A stretch of DNA of 64,000 bases from an uncultured Halomonas sp. (GTDB lineage Bacteria; Pseudomonadota; Gammaproteobacteria; Pseudomonadales; Halomonadaceae). The notes beneath the pieces were generated by a model, which was given only the letters and a program-made list of their open reading frames with translations, did no database searches and was not told the origin of the DNA. The DNA lies in the NCBI RefSeq assembly GCF_947493865.1, contig NZ_CANLTC010000004.1, positions 186,001 to 250,000 of the forward strand, in the 5' to 3' direction. Below, one piece after another: positions 51,455 to 61,160 of this stretch. Made by a program: the position numbers and the translations under genes. The stretch's first letter is position 1. Every line of letters starts with the position of its first letter.

Positions 51455-51520
51455 GTCGTTTTAGTCCTCCCGCTGCTCCGTTATCATTAGGCATCTGCTC
51501 CTTCATCATGGACGATTCTG

Positions 51521-52516
51521 ATGTCGCCTTCCTTGCGAGTAATATTCGCCGGCACGCCGGACTTCGCTGCCGCCAGCCTGCAAGCGCTGCTTGGCAGCGC
51601 TCATGAGCTTGTCGCCGTTTATACCCAGCCCGATCGTCCCGCCGGTCGGGGGCGCAAGCTGACGCCCAGTCCGGTCAAGGCGCTGGCCCTCGAGCACGAT
51701 CTTCCCGTGTATCAGCCCGTTTCCCTGAAAGAGACCGATGCCCAGCACGCCTTGGCCGCCCTTGAGGCGGATGTCATGGTGGTGGCAGCCTACGGTCTGA
51801 TCCTGCCTCAAACGGTACTCGATACGCCTCGCCTGGGTTGTCTCAACGTGCACGCCTCGCTTCTACCTCGCTGGCGAGGGGCCGCCCCGATTCAGCGCGC
51901 CATCGATGCCGGCGACAGCGAATCCGGCATCACCATCATGCAGATGGACGCGGGGCTCGATACCGGCGCCATGCTCTTGACTCGCAACACGCCCATCGAA
52001 GCGACAACCACCGGCGGCGAGCTGCATGATCGCCTGGCACAGCTCGGTGGAGAGGCGATCGTCACCGCCCTGGACGACCTGGCAACCGGCAAGCTTACCC
52101 CGACGCCGCAACCCGCCGAGGGCGTGACCTACGCTCATAAACTGTCCAAGGCTGAAGCGCAGCTCGACTTCACCTGCTCTGCCCAGGCGCTGGCCCGACG
52201 CATTCGAGCGTTCAATCCCTGGCCGGTCGCCTGGACGACACTGAACGATCAGCCGTTACGACTCTGGCTGGCCGAACCGGAAGAAGGCAAGCCGGACGCA
52301 TCGCACCAGACCAGCCAAGCCGGCACGCTCTTGACGTCGGCGCCGGATGCGCTGCGTATCGCCTGCGGCCCCAAAGGAACAGAGGTGCTGCGGGTAACTC
52401 GTGCCCAACTGCCCGGCGGCAAGGCGCTGACTGCTCAAGAACTGCTCAATGCCAAGGCCGAGCGTTTTGCGCCGGGGTCGCGCCTTGGCAATGCTGCTCA
52501 GGAGACGCATGAATGA
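51521..52516 (+). CDS. fmt: Methionyl-tRNA formyltransferase
   Basis: A 331-residue enzyme that formylates initiator Met-tRNA. Motifs: VIFAGTPDFAAASLQALL, the formyl-THF site LNVHASLLPRWRGAAPIQRAI (NVHASLLPRWRG) and MQMDAGLDTGAML. Its stop overlaps the rsmB start. Confidence 0.96.
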   Translation: MSPSLRVIFAGTPDFAAASLQALLGSAHELVAVYTQPDRPAGRGRKLTPSPVKALALEHDLPVYQPVSLKETDAQHALAALEADVMVVAAYGLILPQTVLDTPRLGCLNVHASLLPRWRGAAPIQRAIDAGDSESGITIMQMDAGLDTGAMLLTRNTPIEATTTGGELHDRLAQLGGEAIVTALDDLATGKLTPTPQPAEGVTYAHKLSKAEAQLDFTCSAQALARRIRAFNPWPVAWTTLNDQPLRLWLAEPEEGKPDASHQTSQAGTLLTSAPDALRIACGPKGTEVLRVTRAQLPGGKALTAQELLNAKAERFAPGSRLGNAAQETHE

Positions 52517-53829
52517 ATGATGCCCCCAGCGGACAGGGCGTTCGCGCCGTAGCCGCTCGCGCCCTGGTGCCGGTACTCACCGGCAAGGGTTCCCTTGCCA
52601 GTCTCGACGACGGGGCGGTGCCGGGCAGAGATCGCGCCTTTTTGCGCGCCTTGTGCTATGGGGTGTGTCGCACCCTGCCCCGGCTCGAGGCGCTGGCCGA
52701 AGAGCTTCTGCGTAGCCCTTTCAAGGCCAGGGACGTGGACGTGCAGGCACTGTTGTTGCTGGGTATTTATCAGCTGCTCTATCTGCGCGTTCCCCCCCAC
52801 GCGGCGGTGGGTGAAACCGCCGGCGCCGCGCGTCTGCTCAACAAGGAGTGGGCGACTCGCGTGCTCAATGGCTGTCTGCGCCGCCTGCAACGTGAAACGG
52901 ACGAGCTGCAGGCCAAGGTAGATCGCGATCCCGGCACTGTCTGGTTGCATCCTGCCTGGCTGCTCAAGACGCTGCGCCAGGCCTGGCCCGAGGATTGGCA
53001 GGCGATCGCCGAGGCCAACAATCACCCTGGCCCCATGACCTTGCGTATCAATCGCCGCCTTGGCAGTCGCGATGAGTATCTGACGCGCCTGGAGGCCCTC
53101 GGCAAAAGCGCCACCCGCTGTGAGCACGCGCCGAATGGCATAACCCTTGCCGAGCCTTGTGATATCAACGAACTGCCCGGGTTTGCCGAGGGTGGGGCAA
53201 GCGTACAGGATGAAGCCGCACAACTTGCCGCGAACCTCATGACTCCAGCGCTAAAAGATCGGCCGGATGCCAAGGTGTTGGACGCCTGTTGCGCGCCGGG
53301 AGGCAAGACCGCCCATTTGCTCGAATCCTTCGATATCAACTTGACCGCCCTGGATAACGACGCGGTGCGTCTGGCTCGGGTCAATGCAACCCTCAAGCGC
53401 CTGAACCTCAAGGCACGACTCAAGCACGCCGACGCCAGCACTCTGGATTGGTGGGACGGGGCTGCCTTCGACGCCATCCTGCTCGACGCGCCCTGCTCCG
53501 GCAGTGGTGTCATCCGACGTCATCCGGATATCAAACGTCTGCGCCGCCCCTCGGACATACACGACCTGGCAGACCTGCAAGGACGAATGCTGGATACGCT
53601 GTGGCAAACCCTGGCCCCCGGAGGTACCCTGGTTTATGCCACCTGCTCGGTCATACCGGAAGAAAATGCGGAGGCCGTCGATGCCTTTCTTGCGCGCACC
53701 GATGATGCTAGGGCTTCGACGCCCGACGATGTCAGTTGGGGCCGTCCTGCGGGGGCAGGTCGCCAGCTGTTGCCGGTGACCGGCGGCCATGACGGCTTCT
53801 TCTACGCGCGCTTGACCAAGACCCCATGA
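52513..53829 (+). CDS. rsmB: 16S rRNA m5C967 methyltransferase RsmB
   Basis: A 438-residue protein: an N-terminal NusB-like domain, then a SAM-dependent methyltransferase with DACCAPGGKTAHLLE, LDAPCSGSGVIRRHPDIK and the catalytic Cys in LVYATCSVIPEEN. It overlaps fmt by four bases; def-fmt-rsmB is a standard order, and trkA follows after dodecin. Confidence 0.96.
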   Translation: MNDAPSGQGVRAVAARALVPVLTGKGSLASLDDGAVPGRDRAFLRALCYGVCRTLPRLEALAEELLRSPFKARDVDVQALLLLGIYQLLYLRVPPHAAVGETAGAARLLNKEWATRVLNGCLRRLQRETDELQAKVDRDPGTVWLHPAWLLKTLRQAWPEDWQAIAEANNHPGPMTLRINRRLGSRDEYLTRLEALGKSATRCEHAPNGITLAEPCDINELPGFAEGGASVQDEAAQLAANLMTPALKDRPDAKVLDACCAPGGKTAHLLESFDINLTALDNDAVRLARVNATLKRLNLKARLKHADASTLDWWDGAAFDAILLDAPCSGSGVIRRHPDIKRLRRPSDIHDLADLQGRMLDTLWQTLAPGGTLVYATCSVIPEENAEAVDAFLARTDDARASTPDDVSWGRPAGAGRQLLPVTGGHDGFFYARLTKTP

Positions 53830-53931
53830 CACGAGCTCGAAGAAACCGCCTATTCTTGTAGTGGGACGCACGGCAATGCGCGTTCAATCTTACTTTCTGA
53901 TACACCTTCATCTCGGTACAGGAGTTGATTC

Positions 53932-54138
53932 ATGTCCAACCATGTTTACAAGAAGATCGAACTGACTGGTTCTTCACCCAAGGGAATCGAGGACGCCGTC
54001 GAGCAGGCCTTGGCCAAGGCCAACGAATCCTTGCACGACATGCGCTGGTTCGAGGTGACCGAAACCCGAGGTCATATCGAACACGGCCGCATCGCCCATT
54101 GGCAGGTGACCGTCAAGGTCGGCATCTCCCTGGACTGA
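53932..54138 (+). CDS. Dodecin-family flavin-binding protein
   Basis: A 68-residue protein with the dodecin pattern [20 protein letters not shown], cut here to [12 protein letters not shown], then [13 protein letters not shown] and WQVTVKVG. Dodecins form 12-subunit spheres that store flavin. It is inserted between rsmB and trkA, with a terminator after it. Confidence 0.92.
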   Translation: MSNHVYKKIELTGSSPKGIEDAVEQALAKANESLHDMRWFEVTETRGHIEHGRIAHWQVTVKVGISLD

Positions 54139-54148
54139 TGTGCCTCTC

Positions 54149-54174
54149 CCCGGCCCCGGATTGCCGGGGCCGGG
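54149..54174 (+). terminator. GC-rich terminator hairpin after dodecin
   Basis: A perfect 11-bp stem CCCGGCCCCGG / CCGGGGCCGGG with loop ATTG, 11 bases after the dodecin stop. No clear T-tract. Confidence 0.6.
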
Positions 54175-54248
54175 CTCTGTCCCTCACCCGCTTCGCTGGT
54201 TTATGCTAGCGCTTCATAAAGGACTCTCCCCGGGCGGATCCATCATCG

Positions 54249-55622
54249 ATGAAGATTATCATCCTGGGTGCCGGCCAAGTTGGCGGCACCCTGGCGGAAC
54301 ATCTGGCGCATGAAGAAAACGACATCACCGTCGTCGATACGGAGGCGGGGCGTCTGCGCGAGTTGCACAATCGCCTGGATATTCGCACCGTGACCGGCTC
54401 CGCCTCCTACCCGATGGTGTTGCGCCAGGCGGGCTGCGAGGACGCAGACATGCTGATCGCGGTCACCAATTCCGATGAAGTCAACATGATCGCCTGTCAG
54501 GTGGCGCATACGCTGTTTCGCACCCCCACCAAGATCGCTCGTGTACGCGCCGCTGCCTACCTGACCCGCAAGGGGCTGTTTTCCAACGAAGCGGTACCCG
54601 TGGACGTGCTGATCAGCCCCGAACAGGTCGTCACCGATCATATCCGCCGCCTGATCGTCTATCCCGGGGCGCTGCAGGTACTCGAGTTTGCCGGTGGCCA
54701 AGCTCAGCTGGTCGCGGTCAAGGCCTATTATGGCGGCCCGCTGGTCGGCCAGGAGTTGGGGTTCCTGCGCCGCCATATGCCCAATGTCGATACCCGCGTC
54801 GCCGCTATCTACCGCCAGAATCGCCCGATCATTCCCCGGGGCGACACCGTCATCGAGGCGGACGACGAGGTATTCTTCATCGCTGCCCGGCGGGATATCC
54901 GCGCCGTCATGAGCGAGCTGCGCAAGATCGAGCGGGATTTTCGCCGCATCATCATCGCCGGAGGCGGTAACATCGGCCAACGCCTGGCGGAGCAACTCGA
55001 GCACAGCCATCAGATCAAGATCATCGAGCGGAACCTGGAACGCTGCAGCCTTCTTTCCGAGCGCCTTGATCGCACCGTGGTACTGCATGGCAGCGCCACC
55101 AGCAAACGTTTGCTGATCGAGGAAAATATCGAGGATTGCGACATCTTCTGCGCGCTTACCAACGACGATGAGGTCAACATCATGTCATCGATGCTGGCCA
55201 AGCGCCTGGGGGCCAAGAAGGTGCTGACCTTGATCAACAATGCCGCCTATGTGGATCTTGTCCAGGGTGGCGAAATCGATATCGCCATTTCGCCACAGCA
55301 GTCCACCATCGGCGGACTGTTGACCCATGTGCGCCGGGGCGACATCGTCAACGTTCACTCCCTGCGACGCGGGGCGGCCGAGGCGATCGAAGCAATTGCC
55401 CACGGAGATGCGCGGTCATCGAAGGTCATCGGTCGCACTATCGACGAGATCGATCTGCCGGCAGGCACCACCATCGGCGCGGTGGTGCGAGGCAAGGAGG
55501 TGTTGATCGCCCACGACGATGTGGTAATCGAAGCCGGCGATCACGTCATCTTGTTCGTGATCGACAAGCGCCGTATCCGCGATGTGGAGCGTCTGTTCCA
55601 GGTCGGTCTGTCCTTTTTCTAA
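54249..55622 (+). CDS. trkA: Trk potassium uptake regulator TrkA
   Basis: A 457-residue peripheral protein with two RCK modules, each an NAD-binding Rossmann fold plus TrkA_C domain: [16 protein letters not shown] at the start and [17 protein letters not shown] near residue 236. It gates TrkH, encoded next. K+ uptake is central to osmoadaptation in halophiles. Confidence 0.96.
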   Translation: MKIIILGAGQVGGTLAEHLAHEENDITVVDTEAGRLRELHNRLDIRTVTGSASYPMVLRQAGCEDADMLIAVTNSDEVNMIACQVAHTLFRTPTKIARVRAAAYLTRKGLFSNEAVPVDVLISPEQVVTDHIRRLIVYPGALQVLEFAGGQAQLVAVKAYYGGPLVGQELGFLRRHMPNVDTRVAAIYRQNRPIIPRGDTVIEADDEVFFIAARRDIRAVMSELRKIERDFRRIIIAGGGNIGQRLAEQLEHSHQIKIIERNLERCSLLSERLDRTVVLHGSATSKRLLIEENIEDCDIFCALTNDDEVNIMSSMLAKRLGAKKVLTLINNAAYVDLVQGGEIDIAISPQQSTIGGLLTHVRRGDIVNVHSLRRGAAEAIEAIAHGDARSSKVIGRTIDEIDLPAGTTIGAVVRGKEVLIAHDDVVIEAGDHVILFVIDKRRIRDVERLFQVGLSFF

Positions 55623-55668
55623 GAGTCGGTATGAAAAAAATGTCTTACGCAGCAGGAACCGCTGATTC

Positions 55669-57117
55669 ATGAGCCTACGCGTCACGCTGCGTATTCTCGG
55701 TCTGCTGCTGATGGTATTCAGCCTGACCCTGGTTCCGCCCATTTTGATTTCACTGCTGTTCAATGACACGGTATGGGATGCCTTTGTCATTGCCATGGCC
55801 ATCACCTTCGCTACCGGCGCGGTGCTTTACGCACCGAATCATCGTGCCCGCAAGGAGCTACGTACCCGAGACGGCTTCCTGATCACGGTACTGTTCTGGA
55901 GTGTGCTGGGGCTGTTCGGTTCGCTCCCCCTGATGTTTGCCAGTGATCCGGCGCTCTCCTGGACCGATGCGATTTTCGAGTCGTTTTCAGGGCTGACCAC
56001 CACCGGTGCCACGGTGATCACCGGTATCGATCTATTGCCGGACTCCATTCGCTATTACCGCCAGCAGCTGCAGTGGCTGGGCGGCATGGGGATCGTGGTG
56101 CTGGCGGTTGCCATCCTGCCGACTCTGGGTATCGGCGGCATGCAGCTCTACCGTACCGAGATTCCCGGCCCGCTCAAAGACTCCAAGCTGACGCCGCGCA
56201 TCACCGAGACAGCCAAGGCGCTGTGGTATATCTATGCCGCGCTGACCCTCACCTGCTTCCTGGCCTACTGGCTGGCAGGCATGAACTGGTTCGACGCCAT
56301 CGGTCATAGTTTCTCGACGGTGGCCATCGGAGGCTTTTCCACCTACGACGCCAGTATCGGCTATTTCGACAGCGCCACCATCGAGCTTATCTGCGTCGTC
56401 TTCATGATCCTTTCATCGATCAGTTTCGGCCTGCATTTCGCCGTGTGGCGGGAAAAGCGGCTGGGGCAGTACCTGCAGGATCCTGAATTCCGCTTTTTTC
56501 TTCTGTTCCTGGCCTTGCTCAGCATCACAACCATCGTGACGCTACTGGTGAGCGGCACCTACAACGACATGACAGGGGTGCGCCACGGCCTGTTCGAGAC
56601 CGTTTCCATTGCCAGCACCTCGGGCTTTGGCGTCGCGGACTTCTCGACCTGGCCCGGCGCCCTGCCCTTCATGCTGTTCGTTGCCGCCTTCGTCGGCGCC
56701 TGCTCCGGGTCTGCCGGGGGCGGCATGAAGGTGATCCGTATTCTGCTGATTTTGAAGCAAGGCATGCGGGAAGTGCTGCGTCTGATCCATCCCAGCGCGA
56801 TCATCTCGATCAAGGTGGGCAAGATGCGCGTGACGGACAGCGTATCCCAGGCGGTATGGGGGTTCTTCTCCGTCTATGTGATGCTGTTTTTCCTCATGCT
56901 GGTAGGCATGCTGACGACGGGACTCGACCAGGTCACCGCCTGGTCCGCGGTCGGCTCCGCGCTCAACAATCTAGGCCCCGGCCTTGGTGAGGTCGCCAAT
57001 CACTATGGCAATATTCCTGCCGCAGCCAAGTGGATACTGGTAATCGCCATGGTATTGGGGCGCCTGGAGATTTTTACGGTACTGGTGCTGTTTACCCCGG
57101 CTTTCTGGCGCCGCTAA
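55669..57117 (+). CDS. trkH: Trk potassium transporter TrkH
   Basis: A 482-residue membrane protein with four M1-P-M2 repeats. Selectivity-filter-like segments are seen in SGLTTTGATVITG, STVAIGGFSTYDAS and STSGFGVADFS. It forms the K+ pore with TrkA, 46 bases upstream. Whether it equals TrkH or TrkI of H. elongata cannot be told here. Confidence 0.95.
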   Translation: MSLRVTLRILGLLLMVFSLTLVPPILISLLFNDTVWDAFVIAMAITFATGAVLYAPNHRARKELRTRDGFLITVLFWSVLGLFGSLPLMFASDPALSWTDAIFESFSGLTTTGATVITGIDLLPDSIRYYRQQLQWLGGMGIVVLAVAILPTLGIGGMQLYRTEIPGPLKDSKLTPRITETAKALWYIYAALTLTCFLAYWLAGMNWFDAIGHSFSTVAIGGFSTYDASIGYFDSATIELICVVFMILSSISFGLHFAVWREKRLGQYLQDPEFRFFLLFLALLSITTIVTLLVSGTYNDMTGVRHGLFETVSIASTSGFGVADFSTWPGALPFMLFVAAFVGACSGSAGGGMKVIRILLILKQGMREVLRLIHPSAIISIKVGKMRVTDSVSQAVWGFFSVYVMLFFLMLVGMLTTGLDQVTAWSAVGSALNNLGPGLGEVANHYGNIPAAAKWILVIAMVLGRLEIFTVLVLFTPAFWRR

Positions 57118-57195
57118 CGGTCGTTGCGCTTGGACTGCCCCACTCCCTTCATGGATAATCAGCGGCCTGATTGATTCCGTTGCAAGCGAGCGTCC

Positions 57196-58419
57196 ATGAC
57201 CGACACCCAGGCTATCACCTCCGAGGACGCCATCATTGGCCCTCGCCGCATCGTCGAAAGCGGTGACACACGCTACACCCTGCTGGGGACCGCCCATGTT
57301 TCCCGGGCCAGCGCCGAGGAAGTGCGTGAGTTGATTCGCTCCGGCGACTTCGACGCAGTGGCGATCGAGCTGTGCCAGTCGCGCTATCAGAGCCTGATCA
57401 ACCCCAACGCCCTGGCGGAGCAGGATCTCTTCCAGGTCTTTCGCCAAGGCAAGGCCGGCATGGTGGCCGCCAGCCTCGCGCTGGGGGCGTTTCAGCAGCG
57501 CGTGGCGGAGCAATCGGGTATCGAGCCAGGTGCCGAAATGCGCGCCGCGGTGGACGAGAGCCGTGAGGCGAACCTGCCTCTACTACTGATCGATCGGGAA
57601 GTGGGCACTACCTTGAAGCGCGTCTATGCCAATGTGCCCTGGTGGCAGCGCATGGGGTTGATCACCGGTCTGTTCGGTAGCTTGCTGTCGCGTCAGCAGG
57701 TTTCCAGCGAAGACATCGAACGGCTCAAGCAAGGCGATGTGCTGGAATCCACCTTCAGCGAGTTTGCCGAGCAATCCGAAGCGCTCTATACGCCCTTGAT
57801 CGCCGAGCGTGACCGTTACATGGCCCTGCGCCTGGTTGAAGAGAACCCGCAGGATCGCTATCGCAATGTACTGGTGGTGATTGGCGCCGGCCACCTCAAG
57901 GGCCTGGCAACGCATCTCGAACAGCCGCTGCCCCGGCCCCCTACTGCTGAGCGTGAACACCTGGAAGCGACACCGCAACGGGGGCGCTGGTGGAAGGCGA
58001 TTCCCTGGCTGATCACGGCCCTGGTGCTGATAGGCTTTGCCATCGGCTTTTCTCGCGATAGCGAGCTTGGCTGGCAACTGATCGGTGAATGGTTCCTGAT
58101 CAATGGCGTGCTCTCGGGCCTTGGCGCCGCCATCGCCCTGGCCCATCCGCTTACCGTGGTGGCGACCTTCTTTGCCGCGCCGCTGACTTCGCTCAACCCC
58201 ACCATCGGCGCCGGTTTCGTGGCCGCCGGAGTGGAGCTTGCACTGCGCCGACCCAAGGTGCGGGACTTCTCGCAACTACGCCACGACGTGGCCGCCCTCA
58301 AAGGCTGGTGGCGCAATCGTGTGTCTCGCACATTGCTGGTATTCCTGCTTGCCACCGTCGGCTCCGCCGCCGGCACCTGGATCGCCGGGTTACGAATCGC
58401 CGGTAAGCTGTTCGGTTGA
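57196..58419 (+). CDS. TraB/GumN-family membrane protein
   Basis: A 407-residue protein. The TraB-type domain (30-245) has TLLGTAHVSRASAEEV, IELCQSRYQSL and VVIGAGHLKGLATHL. Four hydrophobic segments follow from residue 270. Related bacterial proteins are putative proteases or regulators; the family was named for pheromone shutdown in Enterococcus. Role here unknown. Confidence 0.85.
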   Translation: MTDTQAITSEDAIIGPRRIVESGDTRYTLLGTAHVSRASAEEVRELIRSGDFDAVAIELCQSRYQSLINPNALAEQDLFQVFRQGKAGMVAASLALGAFQQRVAEQSGIEPGAEMRAAVDESREANLPLLLIDREVGTTLKRVYANVPWWQRMGLITGLFGSLLSRQQVSSEDIERLKQGDVLESTFSEFAEQSEALYTPLIAERDRYMALRLVEENPQDRYRNVLVVIGAGHLKGLATHLEQPLPRPPTAEREHLEATPQRGRWWKAIPWLITALVLIGFAIGFSRDSELGWQLIGEWFLINGVLSGLGAAIALAHPLTVVATFFAAPLTSLNPTIGAGFVAAGVELALRRPKVRDFSQLRHDVAALKGWWRNRVSRTLLVFLLATVGSAAGTWIAGLRIAGKLFG

Positions 58420-58591
58420 ATCATTGCTTGGGTAGACGGTCTTAATTCGCGGAATCCAGCCCCAACTTTCTTGCTGCCATCGTTATCATGCCGCCCCTCT
58501 TTGATGCCTCTTTTGCGTTCGACGCCTCATTTGCCCTAACCTGTAACGCGATGATTGGAGAGGTCCAACTACAGGACGCAAGGAGGCTGAT

Positions 58592-60007
58592 GTGAGTGAT
58601 ACCGATCTGGGTTTGATGGATGCCGGTCGGCTTACGAAACTATTCAAATCCCGTGACGCTTCCCCGTTGGAGGCCACCCGGGCAGCACTCGAGCGCATCG
58701 AGCGTTTCAACAGCCAAGTCAACGCCTACACCTATGTAGACCGAGAGGGTGCGGAAGCAGCCGCCAAGGCATCCGCCCGGCGCTGGGGCCAAGGCAAGCC
58801 GCTGAGCCCGATCGATGGCGTGCCGGTTTCGCTCAAGGATTTAACGGAAGTGGCCGGCATGCCTGCCCGGGAAGGGTCGCGGCTGACCTCGAACGCGCAC
58901 TGCGAAGAGGATGCACCACCGGCCCGCATGCTGCGAGAGGCGGGTGCGGTGCTGCTCGGCAAGACCAATACCCCGGAGTTCGGCTGGAAGGCGGTGACCG
59001 ACAACCGGGTCTTTGGCGCGACCTGCAACCCTTGGGACACCCGCCTGACCCCGGGTGGCTCCTCCGGTGGTGCCGCCGCGGCCGCCGCGCTCAATATGGG
59101 CGTGCTGCACCAGGGCGGCGATTCCGGGGGCTCGATTCGTATCCCCGCCGCCTTCACCGGTGTGTTCGGCTTCAAGCCGACCTTCGGCTGGACGCCCCAA
59201 TGGCCGCCGGCCAAGGAACCGACGCTATCCCATATCGGCCCGTTGACCCGCAATGTGCGTGACGCAGCGCACATGCTCAACGTGATCGGCCGCTACGACT
59301 ATCGCGACCCCTATGCCACCCGCGGCCAACCCGAGGACTGGGGCGTGGATCTCGACAGCGACCTGCGCGGGCTGCGAATCGCCTACTCGCCGGATCTGGG
59401 TTATGCGAAGGTCGACCCTCAGATCGCCGAGCGCGTCCGCGAGGCGACACAAAAGCTGGAGGCATTGGGCGCCGAAATCGTCGAGATCGACCCGGGCTTC
59501 GAATCCCCCATCAAGACTTTCCAGACCCTGTGGTTCACCGCCTCGCTTGAGCTGTGGTCGCAATGCAGCGAAGAACAGCGTCAGAAACTCGACCCCGGCC
59601 TCGTGGCCAATGCCCGTCAGGCAGAAAACTGGCGCGCCGTCGACCTGTTCCGGGCGCTGGCCGATCGCGCCCGCCTGACTCAACAGCTGGAACACTTCAA
59701 TCAGGAGTACCACTTGTTGATGACGCCTTCGGTGCCGATCGAGCCCTTCGAGATCAACCACGAGGTGCCGCCGGGCAGCGACATGCGCGACTGGGAAGAG
59801 TGGGCGCCGTTCTCCTACCCCTTCAACTTGAGCCAGCAACCGGCGGCCTCGGTGCCCTGCGGCTTTACCGACAAAGGCCTGCCGGTCGGCTTCCAGCTTG
59901 CCGGTGGCAAGTTCGACGACACTCGCGTATTGCGGGCCTGTCACGCCTTCATGGAAGCGCATCCGCCGCGTTTTCCCACGGTGCCGGACCCGGCACAACA
60001 TGCCTGA
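58592..60007 (+). CDS. Amidase-signature family hydrolase
   Basis: A 471-residue protein from GTG 58592, with AAGGAGG upstream. The Ser-cisSer-Lys triad is present: Lys in PVSLKDLTEVAG, Ser in GGSSGGAAAA and Ser in GGDSGGSIRIPAA. It hydrolyses amide bonds; substrate unknown. It is directly followed by an ectoine-synthase-like gene, suggesting action on a small carboxamide. No signal peptide. Confidence 0.9.
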   Translation: MSDTDLGLMDAGRLTKLFKSRDASPLEATRAALERIERFNSQVNAYTYVDREGAEAAAKASARRWGQGKPLSPIDGVPVSLKDLTEVAGMPAREGSRLTSNAHCEEDAPPARMLREAGAVLLGKTNTPEFGWKAVTDNRVFGATCNPWDTRLTPGGSSGGAAAAAALNMGVLHQGGDSGGSIRIPAAFTGVFGFKPTFGWTPQWPPAKEPTLSHIGPLTRNVRDAAHMLNVIGRYDYRDPYATRGQPEDWGVDLDSDLRGLRIAYSPDLGYAKVDPQIAERVREATQKLEALGAEIVEIDPGFESPIKTFQTLWFTASLELWSQCSEEQRQKLDPGLVANARQAENWRAVDLFRALADRARLTQQLEHFNQEYHLLMTPSVPIEPFEINHEVPPGSDMRDWEEWAPFSYPFNLSQQPAASVPCGFTDKGLPVGFQLAGGKFDDTRVLRACHAFMEAHPPRFPTVPDPAQHA

Positions 60008-60044
60008 CAGTTCATTCACCCCCTTGGAGCAAAAGGAATTTTCG

Positions 60045-60446
60045 ATGATCGTTCGCACCCACGAGGACGCTGAAAACAACGCCATCGACGAAGAGAAATT
60101 CATCAGCCGCCGCTATACGCTACGGGCCGACGGCATGGGCCACTCGGTACACGAGACCTATATCAAGCCCGGCCAGGAACTGCACATGTGGTACAAGAAC
60201 CACAAGGAAAGCGTGATCTGTACCGAAGGCGAAGGCCAGATCGAGGATCTGACCGAAGGCGGCAAATGGGAACTCAAGCCCGGAGTGCTTTATGCCCTGG
60301 ATAAAAATCAGCAGCATATCTTGAGCAGCGAAAAAGGCATGACCGTACTCTGTGTATTCAGCCCTGCCCTGGTCGGCCCCGAGGATCACGACGAACAAGG
60401 CAGCTATCCATTGTATGACGACGACGGCACGGTGCTGCAACGATAA
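60045..60446 (+). CDS. Orphan ectoine synthase homologue (EctC-like cupin)
   Basis: A 133-residue cupin from ATG 60045 (MIVRTHEDAENN). EctC condenses N4-acetyl-diaminobutyrate to ectoine using iron. The metal-binding positions known from EctC are preserved: Glu in TEGEGQIEDL, Tyr in KPGVLYALDK and His in NQQHIL. There is no ectA or ectB here, so it is outside the ectABC operon and is probably a divergent paralogue, perhaps acting on a different substrate. It follows the amidase by 37 bases. Confidence 0.88.
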   Translation: MIVRTHEDAENNAIDEEKFISRRYTLRADGMGHSVHETYIKPGQELHMWYKNHKESVICTEGEGQIEDLTEGGKWELKPGVLYALDKNQQHILSSEKGMTVLCVFSPALVGPEDHDEQGSYPLYDDDGTVLQR

Positions 60447-60517
60447 GCCATGCGCAGGACTTCCAGCAGGTGGACCAACACCGTCATTAACTCACCTTCC
60501 ATTAGTGGCGCGACGGT

Positions 60518-61105
60518 ATGACGCTCGACACGACGGCGATCAACCAGGGCATGACCCACTTCGACGGCCAGGAAGCTATCTGGCTGTTCGGCTATGGCTC
60601 GCTGATCTGGAAGGCGGGCTTTCCCTATCTTGAGCGGCGCCCGGCCTATATTCATGGTTGGGTGCGACGCTTCTGGCAAGGCTCCCATGATCATCGTGGC
60701 ACCCCGGAAGCGCCGGGCCGGGTCGCCACCCTGATTCGTCAGGCCGGCGCCATCTGTCATGGCATGGCGTACCGGATCACCCCCGAGACCCTGGGGCCAC
60801 TCGATGTTCGTGAAAAGAATGGCTATCTGCGTCTGGTCACCGACCTGCATTTTTACGATGACCGCGACGGCACGGGTGACGAGGAACAGGCTGAAGGCCT
60901 GGTGTATATCGCTACCGAAGACAACGCCGCTTTTCTCGGCGACGCTTCCTACCACCATATCGCGCAACAGATCGCCCACGCTCACGGCCCGAGCGGCCCC
61001 AATCGCGACTACTTGCTGAATCTGGCTATCGCCCTGCGTGAGCTCGATGTCGAAGACCCCCATGTGTTCGAGCTGGAACGATTGCTGCCCCCTCAAGGCC
61101 GATAA
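60518..61105 (+). CDS. ChaC-type glutathione gamma-glutamylcyclotransferase
   Basis: A 195-residue protein with the ChaC motif WLFGYGSLIWKAGF, then RRFWQGSHDHRGTPEAPGR (RRFWQGSHDHRG) and the acidic region DVREKNGYLR. ChaC enzymes split glutathione to 5-oxoproline and Cys-Gly. It is downstream of the EctC-like gene on the same strand. Confidence 0.9.
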   Translation: MTLDTTAINQGMTHFDGQEAIWLFGYGSLIWKAGFPYLERRPAYIHGWVRRFWQGSHDHRGTPEAPGRVATLIRQAGAICHGMAYRITPETLGPLDVREKNGYLRLVTDLHFYDDRDGTGDEEQAEGLVYIATEDNAAFLGDASYHHIAQQIAHAHGPSGPNRDYLLNLAIALRELDVEDPHVFELERLLPPQGR

Positions 61106-61160
61106 AAGAGTAAACTAGCCCGAAATCACCCATTTTCATTACCACAGCAAGACGAGAAAG

